From positions 186,001 to 250,000 of the forward strand of contig JAETPU010000001.1 of the NCBI GenBank assembly GCA_021771035.1: a stretch of 64,000 nucleotides of DNA, given 5' to 3'. The position numbers and the translations under genes were made by a program. This DNA is from Marvinbryantia formatexigens (lineage in GTDB: Bacteria > Bacillota > Clostridia > Oscillospirales > Ruminococcaceae). The first letter of the stretch is position 1; each line of letters starts with the position of its first letter. The notes beneath the pieces were generated by a model. That model ran no database searches, was not told where the DNA came from, and worked only from the letters and a program-made list of their open reading frames with translations. This document shows, one piece after another, positions 44,331-52,952 of this stretch.

Positions 44331-44939
44331 ATGGATTTTTGGGACGGAAATTCCCAGGCCGATTGGCTCTTGGCCGAGGGACACTATTGGGACCTTGTAA
44401 AGGAAACCGATTTGGAACGGCGTATGGAGGCGCTTTGCAGCCAGGAAGTCAAAAACATGAATACGGAGGAATTCTTTGATTTCCTGTTCTATGAGTACTT
44501 TGTCTGGAAATATACGGCGAAAAACCGTCTGGCGACCGCAAGAAAACAGCTGCAAAAACACAGGGATACTCTATCAGAACTGAAAGCGATTCAAAAAGCG
44601 CTGTTTTCGTTTGATCTCAACGACAGCGGGCAGGGATTGAGAACAGCCATGCGCATCAAAGGCCTGGGACCTGCGGGGGCCTCCGGACTGCTTGCAATCC
44701 TTTTTCCCCAATACTTTGGGACTGTGGATCAGTTTGTTGTAAAGAGCTTGGCACAATTTGAGTTTTTTGCCGCGGATCTCACGCTGCAGAAAATCAAACC
44801 GGATTCCATCAGTGAAGAAGATGCGGTGTATTTAATCGAACTGTTAAAGCGCAAGGCCCGGGAACTTAATCGGATCCATCACACCGATTACTGGACCCCA
44901 CGCAGGATCGATAAAGTATTATGGGCTTGGGGCCGGTAA
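44331..44939 (+). CDS. Helix-hairpin-helix protein, possibly DNA glycosylase-like
   Basis: 202 residues, soluble, helical. Residues about 105-145 (MRIKGLGPAGASGLLAIL then FGTVDQFVV) resemble the helix-hairpin-helix and Gly/Pro...Asp loop of HhH-GPD DNA glycosylases, with Asp in TVDQ at the place of the catalytic Asp. The lysine of bifunctional members and the C-terminal Fe-S cysteines are absent. The N-terminal 100 residues are not recognised. Start ATG 44331 after AGGAGGG. A base-excision role is possible but unproven. Confidence 0.6.
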   Translation: MDFWDGNSQADWLLAEGHYWDLVKETDLERRMEALCSQEVKNMNTEEFFDFLFYEYFVWKYTAKNRLATARKQLQKHRDTLSELKAIQKALFSFDLNDSGQGLRTAMRIKGLGPAGASGLLAILFPQYFGTVDQFVVKSLAQFEFFAADLTLQKIKPDSISEEDAVYLIELLKRKARELNRIHHTDYWTPRRIDKVLWAWGR

Positions 44940-45085
44940 TCCCATAGTCCCGCCGGATGATCTGCGAAATACAGGATCGTTTTGAGCCGCCGCCTTTCCG
45001 ATATTCACGTCTATTCACGTCAGTTTTCGGCCTTCCCCCCAATACCACACGATACAGCCGCTCTTTCTGAAATTCTCTAAAAGGC

Positions 45086-45113
45086 TTGACAAACGGGCGG
45101 AAGTATTTATAAT
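45086..45113 (+). promoter_or_regulatory. Promoter of the FAD oxidoreductase gene
   Basis: TTGACA (45086-45091) and TATAAT (45108-45113) with a 16-base spacer, about 75 bases before the start codon. Confidence 0.8.
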
Positions 45114-45189
45114 TAAACTGTTTGTGCCTAAAACGAAGAGAACCGCAATGAAACCGAGAGTTCCATTGCCGGAAAGGATGACATGGAAT

Positions 45190-46569
45190 ATGAAAACAAA
45201 TTATGATATCGCCATTGTGGGCGGCGGAATCGGCGGAATTATGGCCGCCTACCGTTTATATGAAAAAAATCCCGCACTCTCCATCTGTATTTTGGAAAAA
45301 GGGCATCCCATCGAGAAACGCATCTGCCCTATTGTTGCAAAAAAGGTGGAGAAATGCATCAACTGCCCTTCCTGTGCCATCATGGAGGGAATGGCGGGCG
45401 CCGGCGCCTTCTCTGACGGCAAATATGTCATTTCCACGGAATACGGGGGCTGGCTGACCGATTTTCTGCCCGCGGATACAGTAATTGACTATATCGAGCA
45501 GGCGGACAAAATCCTGGTGTCCTACGGCGCCACCACAGAGCGTTTTCTGCCCAACAACCGCCTGAAAAAGCTGTGCCTGCAGCAGGACCTTCACATGAGC
45601 CAGGCGCAGCTCAAGCATCTGGGAACGGATTCCAACTTCGAGACGATGAGGCAGCTGATCCATTCCCTGCTGGACAAGGTAGATGTCATCACCGACACTG
45701 AGGTGACGGACGTGAACAAGGATACCCACGAACTGACCATCCAGAGCAAAGGCGAGGGTCAGGCCGTCATCCGCGCTGAGCGGATTATCTTTGCGGTTGG
45801 CCGGGCAGGCAGCCGCTTCTTCTCCGCCTGGTGCGAGAAAAACTCCATCCCTCTGGCCAACAACCAGGTGGATATCGGCGTACGCGTGGAGCTGCCTTCC
45901 ATGATTTGGGAGGATTTCTCCAGAGAAATCTATGAACCGAAAATCTGGTACCGCTCCAAGCAGTACGGAGACACCACCCGGATGTTCTGCTTCAATGAGC
46001 GGGGCCAGGTAGTGACGGAAAACACCAGCGGTGTACTCACCGTCAACGGGCACTCCTACCGGGATCAGTCCAGAAAAACGCAGAATTCCAATTTTGCCCT
46101 GCTCTCTACCATCCGCTTCACGCAGCCCTTCCGCAATCCCATCGAGTATGCCCGCCATGTGGCGAGCCTGGCAAACCTCATCAGCGGCGGCAGCGTACTG
46201 GTTCAGCGCCTGGGCGATTTAGAGAATGGACGCCGCACAGATGAAAAACGCCTGATGCAGTCCACCACCCGTCCTACCCTCAATGCGGTTCCGGGAGATC
46301 TCAGCCTGTGCCTGCCCAAACGGCAGCTGGACAACATTGTGGAGACCCTGCACGCACTGGACACGGTTGCCCCGGGTACGTCCAACTATGACACCCTGCT
46401 GTACGGCATTGAGTGTAAATACTATTCTGCCCGTCCGGAGTGCGAAAACTTTCAGATTGTGGGCTGCCATAATATCTATGCCATCGGCGACGGCGCAGGA
46501 TTCACCCGCTCCCTCTCCCAGGCGGCGGCCAACGGGCTCTATGTAGCCGATTTAATCTTCAAAAGCTAA
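45190..46569 (+). CDS. FAD-dependent oxidoreductase (COG2509-like)
   Basis: 459-residue flavoprotein. N-terminal dinucleotide fold YDIAIVGGGIGGIMAAYRLYE. A cysteine-rich loop KCINCPSCAIMEGMAGAGAFSDGK and the C-terminal IYAIGDGAGFTRSLSQAAANGLYVADLI identify the uncharacterised FAD-dependent dehydrogenase family common in Clostridia. The substrate is unknown. ATG 45190 is taken as the start because the FAD motif should lie near the N-terminus; ATG 45178 is possible. Single gene with a strong promoter. Confidence 0.84.
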   Translation: MKTNYDIAIVGGGIGGIMAAYRLYEKNPALSICILEKGHPIEKRICPIVAKKVEKCINCPSCAIMEGMAGAGAFSDGKYVISTEYGGWLTDFLPADTVIDYIEQADKILVSYGATTERFLPNNRLKKLCLQQDLHMSQAQLKHLGTDSNFETMRQLIHSLLDKVDVITDTEVTDVNKDTHELTIQSKGEGQAVIRAERIIFAVGRAGSRFFSAWCEKNSIPLANNQVDIGVRVELPSMIWEDFSREIYEPKIWYRSKQYGDTTRMFCFNERGQVVTENTSGVLTVNGHSYRDQSRKTQNSNFALLSTIRFTQPFRNPIEYARHVASLANLISGGSVLVQRLGDLENGRRTDEKRLMQSTTRPTLNAVPGDLSLCLPKRQLDNIVETLHALDTVAPGTSNYDTLLYGIECKYYSARPECENFQIVGCHNIYAIGDGAGFTRSLSQAAANGLYVADLIFKS

Positions 46570-47033
46570 GGCGTTTTTTATTGCGTGAAAGGAACAGCGC
46601 TTTCTTCAGCTTTGACGAAGTCTGGCCCTTTTCTGTGGAAAAGGCAGACGCTATACATCTGAGGACTTCTTCCAGCCCCTAACGCAGCGCATTAGGGGTG
46701 ATGCCCATGCAAAATAAAATAGCGGGGAATCAATCTGCCGGGTCAGGTCAGGAAATACTCGTATTTTTTACCACTGCGTCCCTCAAGCCTAAGTCAAGGA
46801 GAATCCCAACCTCTTTTGGCAGCCGAGACAAGGCAAAGAGTATCCCCAAAAATATAGCAGGGCATCACCTTACAGCTGGTGGTGTCCTGCTTCTATGTTC
46901 CCTCTATTAGCGAAGATTTAGTCCCAAACCCATTTTGAAACGTACCGATTCATTGAAAAGAAGACGTTTTTTCTCCGTTTTTCTCAATGATAGGCATGGA
47001 GCCCAGCTACTGACCTAAAATACGGTACACGAA
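46570..47033. other. Intergenic region after the FAD oxidoreductase
   Basis: Contains a hairpin CCCCTAA/TTAGGGG near 46678-46700 and the terminator-like hairpin at 46856-46891. A 70-codon plus-strand frame inside has no recognisable product. Confidence 0.4.
46856..46891 (+). terminator. Terminator-like hairpin
   Basis: GCAGGGCATCACC pairs with GGTGGTGTCCTGC around an 8-base loop and is followed by TTCT. Weak T-run, so moderate support. Confidence 0.5.
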
Positions 47034-47069
47034 GAGCCCCCAGAGTCAAAAGCTTGCCTCTGGGGGCTC
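47034..47069 (-). terminator. Hairpin after the hydrogenase gene
   Basis: GAGCCCCCAGAG and CTCTGGGGGCTC form a 12-bp perfect stem. It follows the hydrogenase stop by 27 bases on the minus strand. The T-run is poor, so it may serve both strands or act as an mRNA end. Confidence 0.65.
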
Positions 47070-47095
47070 CTATTCCTGGAAAATACTTTCAATGA

Positions 47096-48610
47096 TTAAT
47101 CCAGATCGTTAATATGCTCCTGAACTGTGGGGCTGTCGTAGGCGTTCTGCTGGGCCGCTTCCTTCTGGAAGTTCTTTACAGCTGCCGCAGCTTTCACCGG
47201 CTGGGCGATGGTTCCGGCTCCAGCCACACAACCGCCCGGACAAGCCATACCCTCCAGCAGATAACCCTGGCGTTTTCCGGCCTTGGCAATCATCAGCATT
47301 TTTTTGCAGTTGCGCAGGCCCTCTGCCCGGTCCACCTTAACCTCGATATCCGGATACAGCACGTTCACCTGCTTTTTGATAGCGTCGGCAACACCGCCGG
47401 CAACCGCATAGCCACGGCCGTCCGCAGTAGCGTCGTTGATTTTCTCTTCCACCTCGATGTCGCCGAATTCAATCCCCTTGGCGACGAACATCCCCATGAG
47501 TTCCTCAAAAGTAATTACAAAATCCACATCGCTGCGCACAGAACGGCGGGAAGCCTCCAGTTTCTTGGATGCGCACGGGCCGATAAAGACAACTCTCGCC
47601 TCGGGATCCTGCTTTTTAATCATACGGGCAGTAGCCACCATGGGGGTGAGTTCACCCGAGATATAGGAAGCCAGATCCGGGAAACACGTCTTTGCCATCA
47701 CAGACCAGGACGGGCAGCAGGAAGTAGCCAAAAACGGCTCCTCGCCCGTTGCCACCTTATGGGCATAGTGGTTGGCTTCCGCCACCGCGCCGATATCCGC
47801 GCCAATGGCGACCTCCACAACATCCGCAAAGCCAAGCTGCTTTATGGCCTCCTTGACCTTTTCCGGGGTGGAGAGCGGGCCAAACTGTCCGGCAAAGGCC
47901 GGCGCAATGGCGGCAACCACCTTTTCCCCGCTGCAGATAGCGCGGATCAGCTGGAAAATCTGAGATTTATCCGCAATGGCGCCGAAGGGGCAGTTGACAA
48001 TACACATTCCACAGGAGACGCACTTGTCATAATCGATTTTTGCGCGGCCCAGCTCATCGCTGCCGATAGCATCCACACCGCAGGCCGCAGCACAGGGGCG
48101 CTCAAATTTGACGATAGCGGAATACGGACAGGTGTTGGCGCAACGTCCGCATTTGATACACTTTTCTTTGTCAATGACGGATTTGCCGTCCACAATGGAA
48201 ATAGCCTTTACCGGGCATACCGCCGTACAGGGGTGGGCCAGGCAGCCACGGCAGTTGTTGGTGACATAGTACTGGGTTTCCTCGCAGGCATTGCAGGCAA
48301 AACGGATGACATTGACCAGCGGCGGATCATACACCTTTTTGGCAATGGCGCTCTCCTCAATTCCCTCGGAGACCGGCGCAGGCTGATCCACGGGGCGCAG
48401 AGGCAAGCCCACCGCCAGGCGCAGACGTTCACCCACAATGGCTCTCTCTTTAAATACACTGTCCCGGTACTGAGGGATTTCTCCCGTTACAATCTTATAG
48501 GGGATTTCCTCAAAGCGCTGGGCATAGTCGCCGCCCTCATAGGCCATCTTTGCAATCTCCGCAAAAACCTGTCTGCGGATTTTTGTTACATTGGTATAAA
48601 TGCCTCGCAT
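47096..48610 (-). CDS. [FeFe] hydrogenase, monomeric catalytic type (group B-like)
   Basis: 504-residue iron-sulfur hydrogenase. N-terminal cluster domains carry CNAC...CRGCLAHPCTAVCP (106-132), CIKCGRCANTCP (151-162) and CVSCGMCIVNCP (197-208). The H-cluster domain has all three signatures: L1 TSCCPSW (296-302, including both the cluster ligand and the proton-relay Cys), L2 GPCASKKLE (345-353) and L3 EGMACPGGCVAGAG (453-466). It should therefore evolve or oxidise H2 with ferredoxin. Maturation genes (hydE, F, G) are not in the window. Start ATG 48610 overlaps the end of the upstream thioredoxin-like gene. Group B assignment is by resemblance. Confidence 0.93.
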   Translation of the reverse strand: MRGIYTNVTKIRRQVFAEIAKMAYEGGDYAQRFEEIPYKIVTGEIPQYRDSVFKERAIVGERLRLAVGLPLRPVDQPAPVSEGIEESAIAKKVYDPPLVNVIRFACNACEETQYYVTNNCRGCLAHPCTAVCPVKAISIVDGKSVIDKEKCIKCGRCANTCPYSAIVKFERPCAAACGVDAIGSDELGRAKIDYDKCVSCGMCIVNCPFGAIADKSQIFQLIRAICSGEKVVAAIAPAFAGQFGPLSTPEKVKEAIKQLGFADVVEVAIGADIGAVAEANHYAHKVATGEEPFLATSCCPSWSVMAKTCFPDLASYISGELTPMVATARMIKKQDPEARVVFIGPCASKKLEASRRSVRSDVDFVITFEELMGMFVAKGIEFGDIEVEEKINDATADGRGYAVAGGVADAIKKQVNVLYPDIEVKVDRAEGLRNCKKMLMIAKAGKRQGYLLEGMACPGGCVAGAGTIAQPVKAAAAVKNFQKEAAQQNAYDSPTVQEHINDLD

Positions 48611-48885
48611 CAGCGTTTCACATCCTTAGAACTTAATGAAATAATGTGGGACATCACCGTTTCACTGGAAGCTTTTTCAAACAGCGTTCCATTAATTGCC
48701 ACCAGAGGGGACTTATCCCCATGTTTGGGCTCGCCCAGACATTTTGCGGTTTCAATTTGAATCTGTGCTTTCAGCCGCAGCTGGCTTCTCAGCTGCCCCA
48801 GGCTTTCAACAGACTCGATAATTTCCATCGCGCCGTTCATCAGGCATTCCGTACATACGCATACTTCCACCGTTGCTCGTTTCAC
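48610..48885 (-). CDS. Thioredoxin-like ferredoxin-related protein with altered cysteines
   Basis: 91 residues resembling the thioredoxin-like [2Fe-2S] domain of NuoE/HydC type. Cysteines occur at 9, 11, 14 and 49, but the usual C-x4-C...C-x3-C pattern is not present: after CLG the expected second Cys is replaced (CLGEPKHG). A cluster could still form using the extra N-terminal Cys, or the protein may be structural. It overlaps the hydrogenase start by a base or so, so the two are likely coupled partners. Start ATG 48885. Confidence 0.72.
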   Translation of the reverse strand: MKRATVEVCVCTECLMNGAMEIIESVESLGQLRSQLRLKAQIQIETAKCLGEPKHGDKSPLVAINGTLFEKASSETVMSHIISLSSKDVKR

Positions 48886-48946
48886 CGTTTCTCCTCCTCC
48901 ACTGCTTCGTCAATCATCCGCCGGACATTCCCCGGAATCAAAATTT

Positions 48947-48971
48947 TTGTCAATTGCCTAACTTTTGACAA
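48947..48971. promoter_or_regulatory. Inverted repeat at the hydrogenase promoter start site
   Basis: TTGTCAA (48947-48953) and TTGACAA (48965-48971) form a perfect 7-bp inverted repeat with an 11-base spacer, just downstream of the -10 box of the hydrogenase promoter. The half-sites recall Rex sites, but the spacing differs from the Rex consensus. Confidence 0.4.
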
Positions 48972-48980
48972 ACTGTTTTT

Positions 48981-49009
48981 ATTATACCCTGCTCCCCATT
49001 TTTCGTCAA
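48981..49009 (-). promoter_or_regulatory. Promoter of the hydrogenase operon
   Basis: TTGACG (49004-49009) and TATAAT (48981-48986) with a 17-base spacer on the minus strand, about 100 bases before the thioredoxin-like gene. Confidence 0.8.
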
Positions 49010-49145
49010 GCTAAAAACGCCCTCCCACGCGGATTTACCCAGGATGAAACCGCCCATGCCCGCCCAATTTTTCATTCACCCGTTAAAATCGCCGCCCCGA
49101 TCCCGTTTCTTTCTAAAAACTGCTGCCGCAGCTTTCGAAAATTGG

Positions 49146-49174
49146 TTGCAATACTCCCCTGGATCCTGTAAAAT
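49146..49174 (+). promoter_or_regulatory. Promoter of the sensory hydrogenase operon
   Basis: TTGCAA (49146-49151) and TAAAAT (49169-49174), 17-base spacer, about 140 bases upstream of the thioredoxin-like ferredoxin. It is divergent from the catalytic hydrogenase promoter. Confidence 0.6.
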
Positions 49175-49316
49175 TAGATTAAAAACCAGCGCTGTTTTCT
49201 TTCAAAAATTGGGTATGTTGAATTTTCATGGCAGTTTGGGGCAACACGCTTTCAAGCTCCGGCTGTATGCCCAGGGCGGCTCTGGCGTCGTACCAAGGAA
49301 AGGTAGGAATAATACA

Positions 49317-49589
49317 ATGACAGTCAGCGTTTGTGTGGGGAGTTCCTGTCATATGAAGGGCTCTTATCAGGTGGTTAAAATTTTCGGGGAATTGATTAAG
49401 GAAAATGATTTGGAATCTGTTGTCACGTTGAAGGCCTCCTTTTGTATGGGCCGCTGCCTGAACGGGATATCCGTCCTGGCCGATGATCGCCCAATTCAGA
49501 ACGTGGGGTTTGCCAATGCTCAGCAGATTTTTTATGACGAAATTTATCCGCAGGCTCAGCGGGAAAAGCAGGCGCTGGAAAACGCTTAG
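49317..49589 (+). CDS. Thioredoxin-like [2Fe-2S] ferredoxin
   Basis: 90-residue protein of the NuoE/HydC C-terminal type. The four ligands are in standard order: C-x4-C (CVGSSC, 6 and 11) and C-x3-C (CMGRC, 43 and 47), followed by the conserved GI-V strand. It would pass electrons to or from the sensory hydrogenase encoded 92 bases downstream. Start ATG 49317, chosen because the domain begins at once and GGAAAGGTAGG lies upstream; the frame open further upstream lacks a fold. Confidence 0.9.
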   Translation: MTVSVCVGSSCHMKGSYQVVKIFGELIKENDLESVVTLKASFCMGRCLNGISVLADDRPIQNVGFANAQQIFYDEIYPQAQREKQALENA

Positions 49590-49681
49590 CCCCACAGGGA
49601 TGATTTGCGCAAGGAATACCGTTTTTTAAGGGGAACCGGGGATCCCGGGTTTTGCACCAGCAGAGTGGAAGGAGTGTTTGT

Positions 49682-51394
49682 ATGAGTATTATCGAACTTC
49701 GGGAGGGCAACTGCCGCAACTGTTATAAATGTATCCGGGGCTGCCATGTGAAGGCTATTGCCTTTAAGGACGGCCACACCAAGGTGATGGACAACGAGTG
49801 TGTGCTGTGCGGGGAATGTATCATCAACTGCCCGCAAAACGCCAAATATATTCAAAATGACGTGGAGGGCGTGCGCCGGATGCTGGCTGCCGGAGAACGG
49901 GTTTACGTCACCCTGGCCCCCTCCTGGCAGGGATGGTATCCCAATACCTCCTTCGCTAAAGTTTCGGCAGCCCTGAAAAAGCTGGGGTTTGCCGGTGTGG
50001 AGGAAACCGCCATCGGCGCTAACGCCACTTCTGCTGAATATGCCAATCTGCTCAAAAACGGCAACATGAAAAACATCATTGTCACAGCCTGTTCCAGTGT
50101 TGTGATGATGATTGAACGGCATTACCCGGATCTGGTTCCCATGCTGGCGCCCGTTTCCTCCCCTATGATGGCCCATGCGCGCCTGATGCGGCAGACCTAT
50201 GGGGATATTAAGGTGGTTTTTGTCGGGCCCTGCCTGTCCAAAAAATTTGAGGCCTCCGATCCGCTGGCCGGCGGATTGGTGGACGCGGCGCTGACCTTCT
50301 ATACCGTGGACGACTGGCTGCGGGAGGAGGGCATTTCCATCGAAGCTCAGGACTTGCAGGAGGATCCCCAGGCCGCCGGCGTTGTCAACACCCGTTCCAG
50401 GCTGTATCCCAAGGCTACAGGAATCCTTGCCACCATCCCCCAGCAGAATTTTTACTCCTACCGCCCCATCGCGGTGGACGGCATCGACCGCTGTATGGAT
50501 CTCTTCGAGACTATGCAAGACGAGGACATCAGCGGCTATTTTGTGGAGGCCAATATGTGTTCCGGCGGATGCCTTGGCGGCCCGGCAATGCGGGTAGGCC
50601 GCAGGCGGCTGCTTCTGTCAGAATCCCGGATTACCGATAAAAAACAGCCGCAGGATGAACATCCCGCCGCCACAGCTTCCATTGCCTTCCCCCATCCCCG
50701 GGTATTTACCAACCGCTTTGTCCGCTCTGAGATGCCCACGGAGGAGGAAATCCGGGAAATTCTGGCCAAAACCGGAAAGGTGCGGCCGGAGGATGAGCTC
50801 AACTGCGGCAGCTGCGGATATGCCTCCTGCCGGGAAAAGGCCATCGCCGTGTACCAGGGCAAGGCGGACATCAATATGTGCCTGCCCTTCTTCCGCGACC
50901 GGGCCGAGAACATCTCCAATACCGTTCTGGAGCACTCGCCCAATGCCATCTTCGCCTTTGACGACAATTTGTGCCTGCAGTCGATGAATCCCACGGCTGA
51001 GGCCATGTTCCGCACTCCGCTCTCCGAGGCCGCAGGGCTTCCCTTCCCCGCGTTTTTCGGGGAAACCGCCTTCGATGAGGCCAAGGACACCCAGTGTGCC
51101 GTGAAAAAGAATGTTTGGCTTCCGGAAGTGGAAAAAAGCGTTGAGCAGACCATTATCTATATTAAGGAGCACCATACTTACCTGGCCTTTTTAAAGGATG
51201 TCACTGAGGAGCTCACCCGCAGGGAACACCTGGAAGGCCTGCGGGATTCCACCATCGATATGGCGCAGAAGGTCATTGAAAAGCAGATGATCGCAGCCCA
51301 GGAGATTGCCAGCCTGCTGGGTGAAACGACCGCGGAAACCAAGGTGGCGCTGACCAACCTGAAAAAGAGCATGAAGGATTTGGCACAGTCCTGA
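49682..51394 (+). CDS. hydS: Sensory-type [FeFe] hydrogenase with PAS domain (HydS, group C-like)
   Basis: 570 residues. Two N-terminal [4Fe-4S] motifs (CRNCYKCIRGC, 11-21; CVLCGECIINC, 40-50), then an H-cluster domain: L1 TACSSVV (135-141), L2 GPCLSKKFEA (182-191), L3 NMCSGGCLGG (291-300). The second Cys of L1, the proton relay in catalytic enzymes, is Ser, so turnover should be slow. Next comes a CGSCGYASC...C cluster domain (375-400), a PAS domain (about 410-520) and a C-terminal helix. This is the layout of sensory [FeFe] hydrogenases thought to report H2 or redox state. A SpoIIE-type phosphatase follows. Start ATG 49682 after GGAAGGAG. Confidence 0.9.
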   Translation: MSIIELREGNCRNCYKCIRGCHVKAIAFKDGHTKVMDNECVLCGECIINCPQNAKYIQNDVEGVRRMLAAGERVYVTLAPSWQGWYPNTSFAKVSAALKKLGFAGVEETAIGANATSAEYANLLKNGNMKNIIVTACSSVVMMIERHYPDLVPMLAPVSSPMMAHARLMRQTYGDIKVVFVGPCLSKKFEASDPLAGGLVDAALTFYTVDDWLREEGISIEAQDLQEDPQAAGVVNTRSRLYPKATGILATIPQQNFYSYRPIAVDGIDRCMDLFETMQDEDISGYFVEANMCSGGCLGGPAMRVGRRRLLLSESRITDKKQPQDEHPAATASIAFPHPRVFTNRFVRSEMPTEEEIREILAKTGKVRPEDELNCGSCGYASCREKAIAVYQGKADINMCLPFFRDRAENISNTVLEHSPNAIFAFDDNLCLQSMNPTAEAMFRTPLSEAAGLPFPAFFGETAFDEAKDTQCAVKKNVWLPEVEKSVEQTIIYIKEHHTYLAFLKDVTEELTRREHLEGLRDSTIDMAQKVIEKQMIAAQEIASLLGETTAETKVALTNLKKSMKDLAQS

Positions 51395-51584
51395 TGACAA
51401 TTTCCCCGAGTGTGCACAAGCCTGAGCGCGGAACAGCATTGACCCGGACGCCCAGGCAAAGGTTCGGGTTCCAAAGCCCCCTGCACGCTTGCGACAGCTT
51501 AAACTATCCCTGCGGCCCGGAGCCCTTCCTGCGTGATGCAGAGCCCGGCTTCGCACTGCCGCTATGAAAGAAAGGAATGTCACC

Positions 51585-52757
51585 ATGGAACTGTTTATTG
51601 ATGCCGCTTTTGACAGCCTGTTCAAATATGGCGAGGAGCTCTGCGGCGACAAGGTGGAATTTGTCCGCAGCGACGACTTTTTTCTGGCTGTCCTGGCTGA
51701 CGGCCTGGGCAGCGGCGTGAAGGCCAATATCCTCTCCACGCTCACCAGTAAAATTATTGCCACCATGTTCTCGGAAGGGGCGGATCTCACCGAAACGGTT
51801 GAGACCATTGCCAGCACCCTGCCCGTTTGCCGGGAACGGGGAATTGCCTACTCCACGTTTACCATCATCCGCGTCACCCACGACGGTAAGGTATACATCG
51901 CAGAGTTTGACAATCCCCTGATGGTGTATATCAAAAACAATCAGATTACCCCTATTCAGCGGACCCAGAAGGAAATGGACGGCAAGACGATCTATGTCAG
52001 TGAGTTTCAGGCACAGCCTGGCGATAAGCTCATCGCCTTTTCGGACGGCGTCGTCCATGCCGGCGTGGGGCGGCTGCTGGATTTGGGCTGGCAATATGAC
52101 AACATCGTCTCCTACATCCAGGAGAATATCCTGCCTGAGTGTGCTCCTCTGGTTTTGGCGCGGAAGATTCTCTCCGCCGTCAACACACTGTATATGCAGA
52201 AGCCCGGGGACGATTCCACCGTATGCGTCCTCTCCGTGAAGCCCAGCCGTCCGCTTACTATCATGGTTGGGCCGCCGGTGAATTCCGAGATGGATGAGGT
52301 TGTGGTAAATAAGCTGGTGAATTCCCGCGGCCTCAAGGTGGTCTGCGGCGGTACTACCTCGCAAATTGTCAGCCGGGTCACCGGGAGAGAACTGACGGTC
52401 AGCATTAACTATGAAAACCCCTCTGTACCTCCCACCGCCGTCATTCCGGGAATCGATCTGGTCACGGAGGGCGTGCTCACCCTGGGGAAGGCGTTGGAAG
52501 TGATTAAAAGCATGACGGACGCCAGCAGCGATTCCTGGGACACCTATACGCTGAACAAGCAGGACGGCGCCACGCTTCTGACGAAAATGCTTTTGGAGGA
52601 ATCCACAGAGGTTCGTTTCCTGGTGGGCCGTGCGCTGAACCCGGCCCATCAAAATCCCGGTATGCCGGTTTCATTGGGGCTCAAACTCAATTTGATTAAA
52701 GAATTGGCCGCTGAGCTTCAGAAGACCGGAAAAAAGGTTACGGTTGAATACTTCTGA
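51585..52757 (+). CDS. SpoIIE-type PP2C phosphatase beside HydS
   Basis: 390-residue protein. The N-terminal 220 residues are a PP2C/SpoIIE Ser/Thr phosphatase: metal-binding VLADGLGSGVKAN, FSDGVVHAGVG and PGDDSTVCVLSV are visible. The C-terminal 160 residues (from about PSRPLTIMVG) are an uncharacterised domain. SpoIIE phosphatases usually dephosphorylate anti-sigma antagonists, but none is encoded here. ATG 51585 is chosen for AAAGGAA eight bases before it; ATG 51564 would add seven residues. Likely output of the upstream HydS. Confidence 0.9.
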   Translation: MELFIDAAFDSLFKYGEELCGDKVEFVRSDDFFLAVLADGLGSGVKANILSTLTSKIIATMFSEGADLTETVETIASTLPVCRERGIAYSTFTIIRVTHDGKVYIAEFDNPLMVYIKNNQITPIQRTQKEMDGKTIYVSEFQAQPGDKLIAFSDGVVHAGVGRLLDLGWQYDNIVSYIQENILPECAPLVLARKILSAVNTLYMQKPGDDSTVCVLSVKPSRPLTIMVGPPVNSEMDEVVVNKLVNSRGLKVVCGGTTSQIVSRVTGRELTVSINYENPSVPPTAVIPGIDLVTEGVLTLGKALEVIKSMTDASSDSWDTYTLNKQDGATLLTKMLLEESTEVRFLVGRALNPAHQNPGMPVSLGLKLNLIKELAAELQKTGKKVTVEYF

Positions 52758-52952
52758 TTTTTGCTCAGGGGTTCCTTCTCCCGGCTTCGGATTTTCCTCC
52801 TCTTGGAGAGAACCACACCGCCGGCTGCGCCGGTTGGCTGAAATGCCGTGAGAGGTCCAAACGGCTTAAACCGAATTTTACCAGATTTTCAGCAGTGAAT
52901 AGAAATGGGAAGGAGGACAGGCGGCGCTGGGGCTCTCGGCGCCGTTCTTACT

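Noticed and set aside
46698-46910. 70-codon plus-strand frame
   Set aside because: It overlaps a terminator-like hairpin and has no protein-like pattern.
47114-48760. 548-codon plus-strand frame opposite the hydrogenase gene
   Set aside because: Antisense to a protein with all H-cluster motifs; no recognisable product.
48947-48971. Firm Rex-binding site at the hydrogenase promoter
   Set aside because: Half-sites are similar, but the 11-base spacer does not fit the known TTGTTAA-N4-TTAACAA arrangement; kept only as an unnamed operator candidate.
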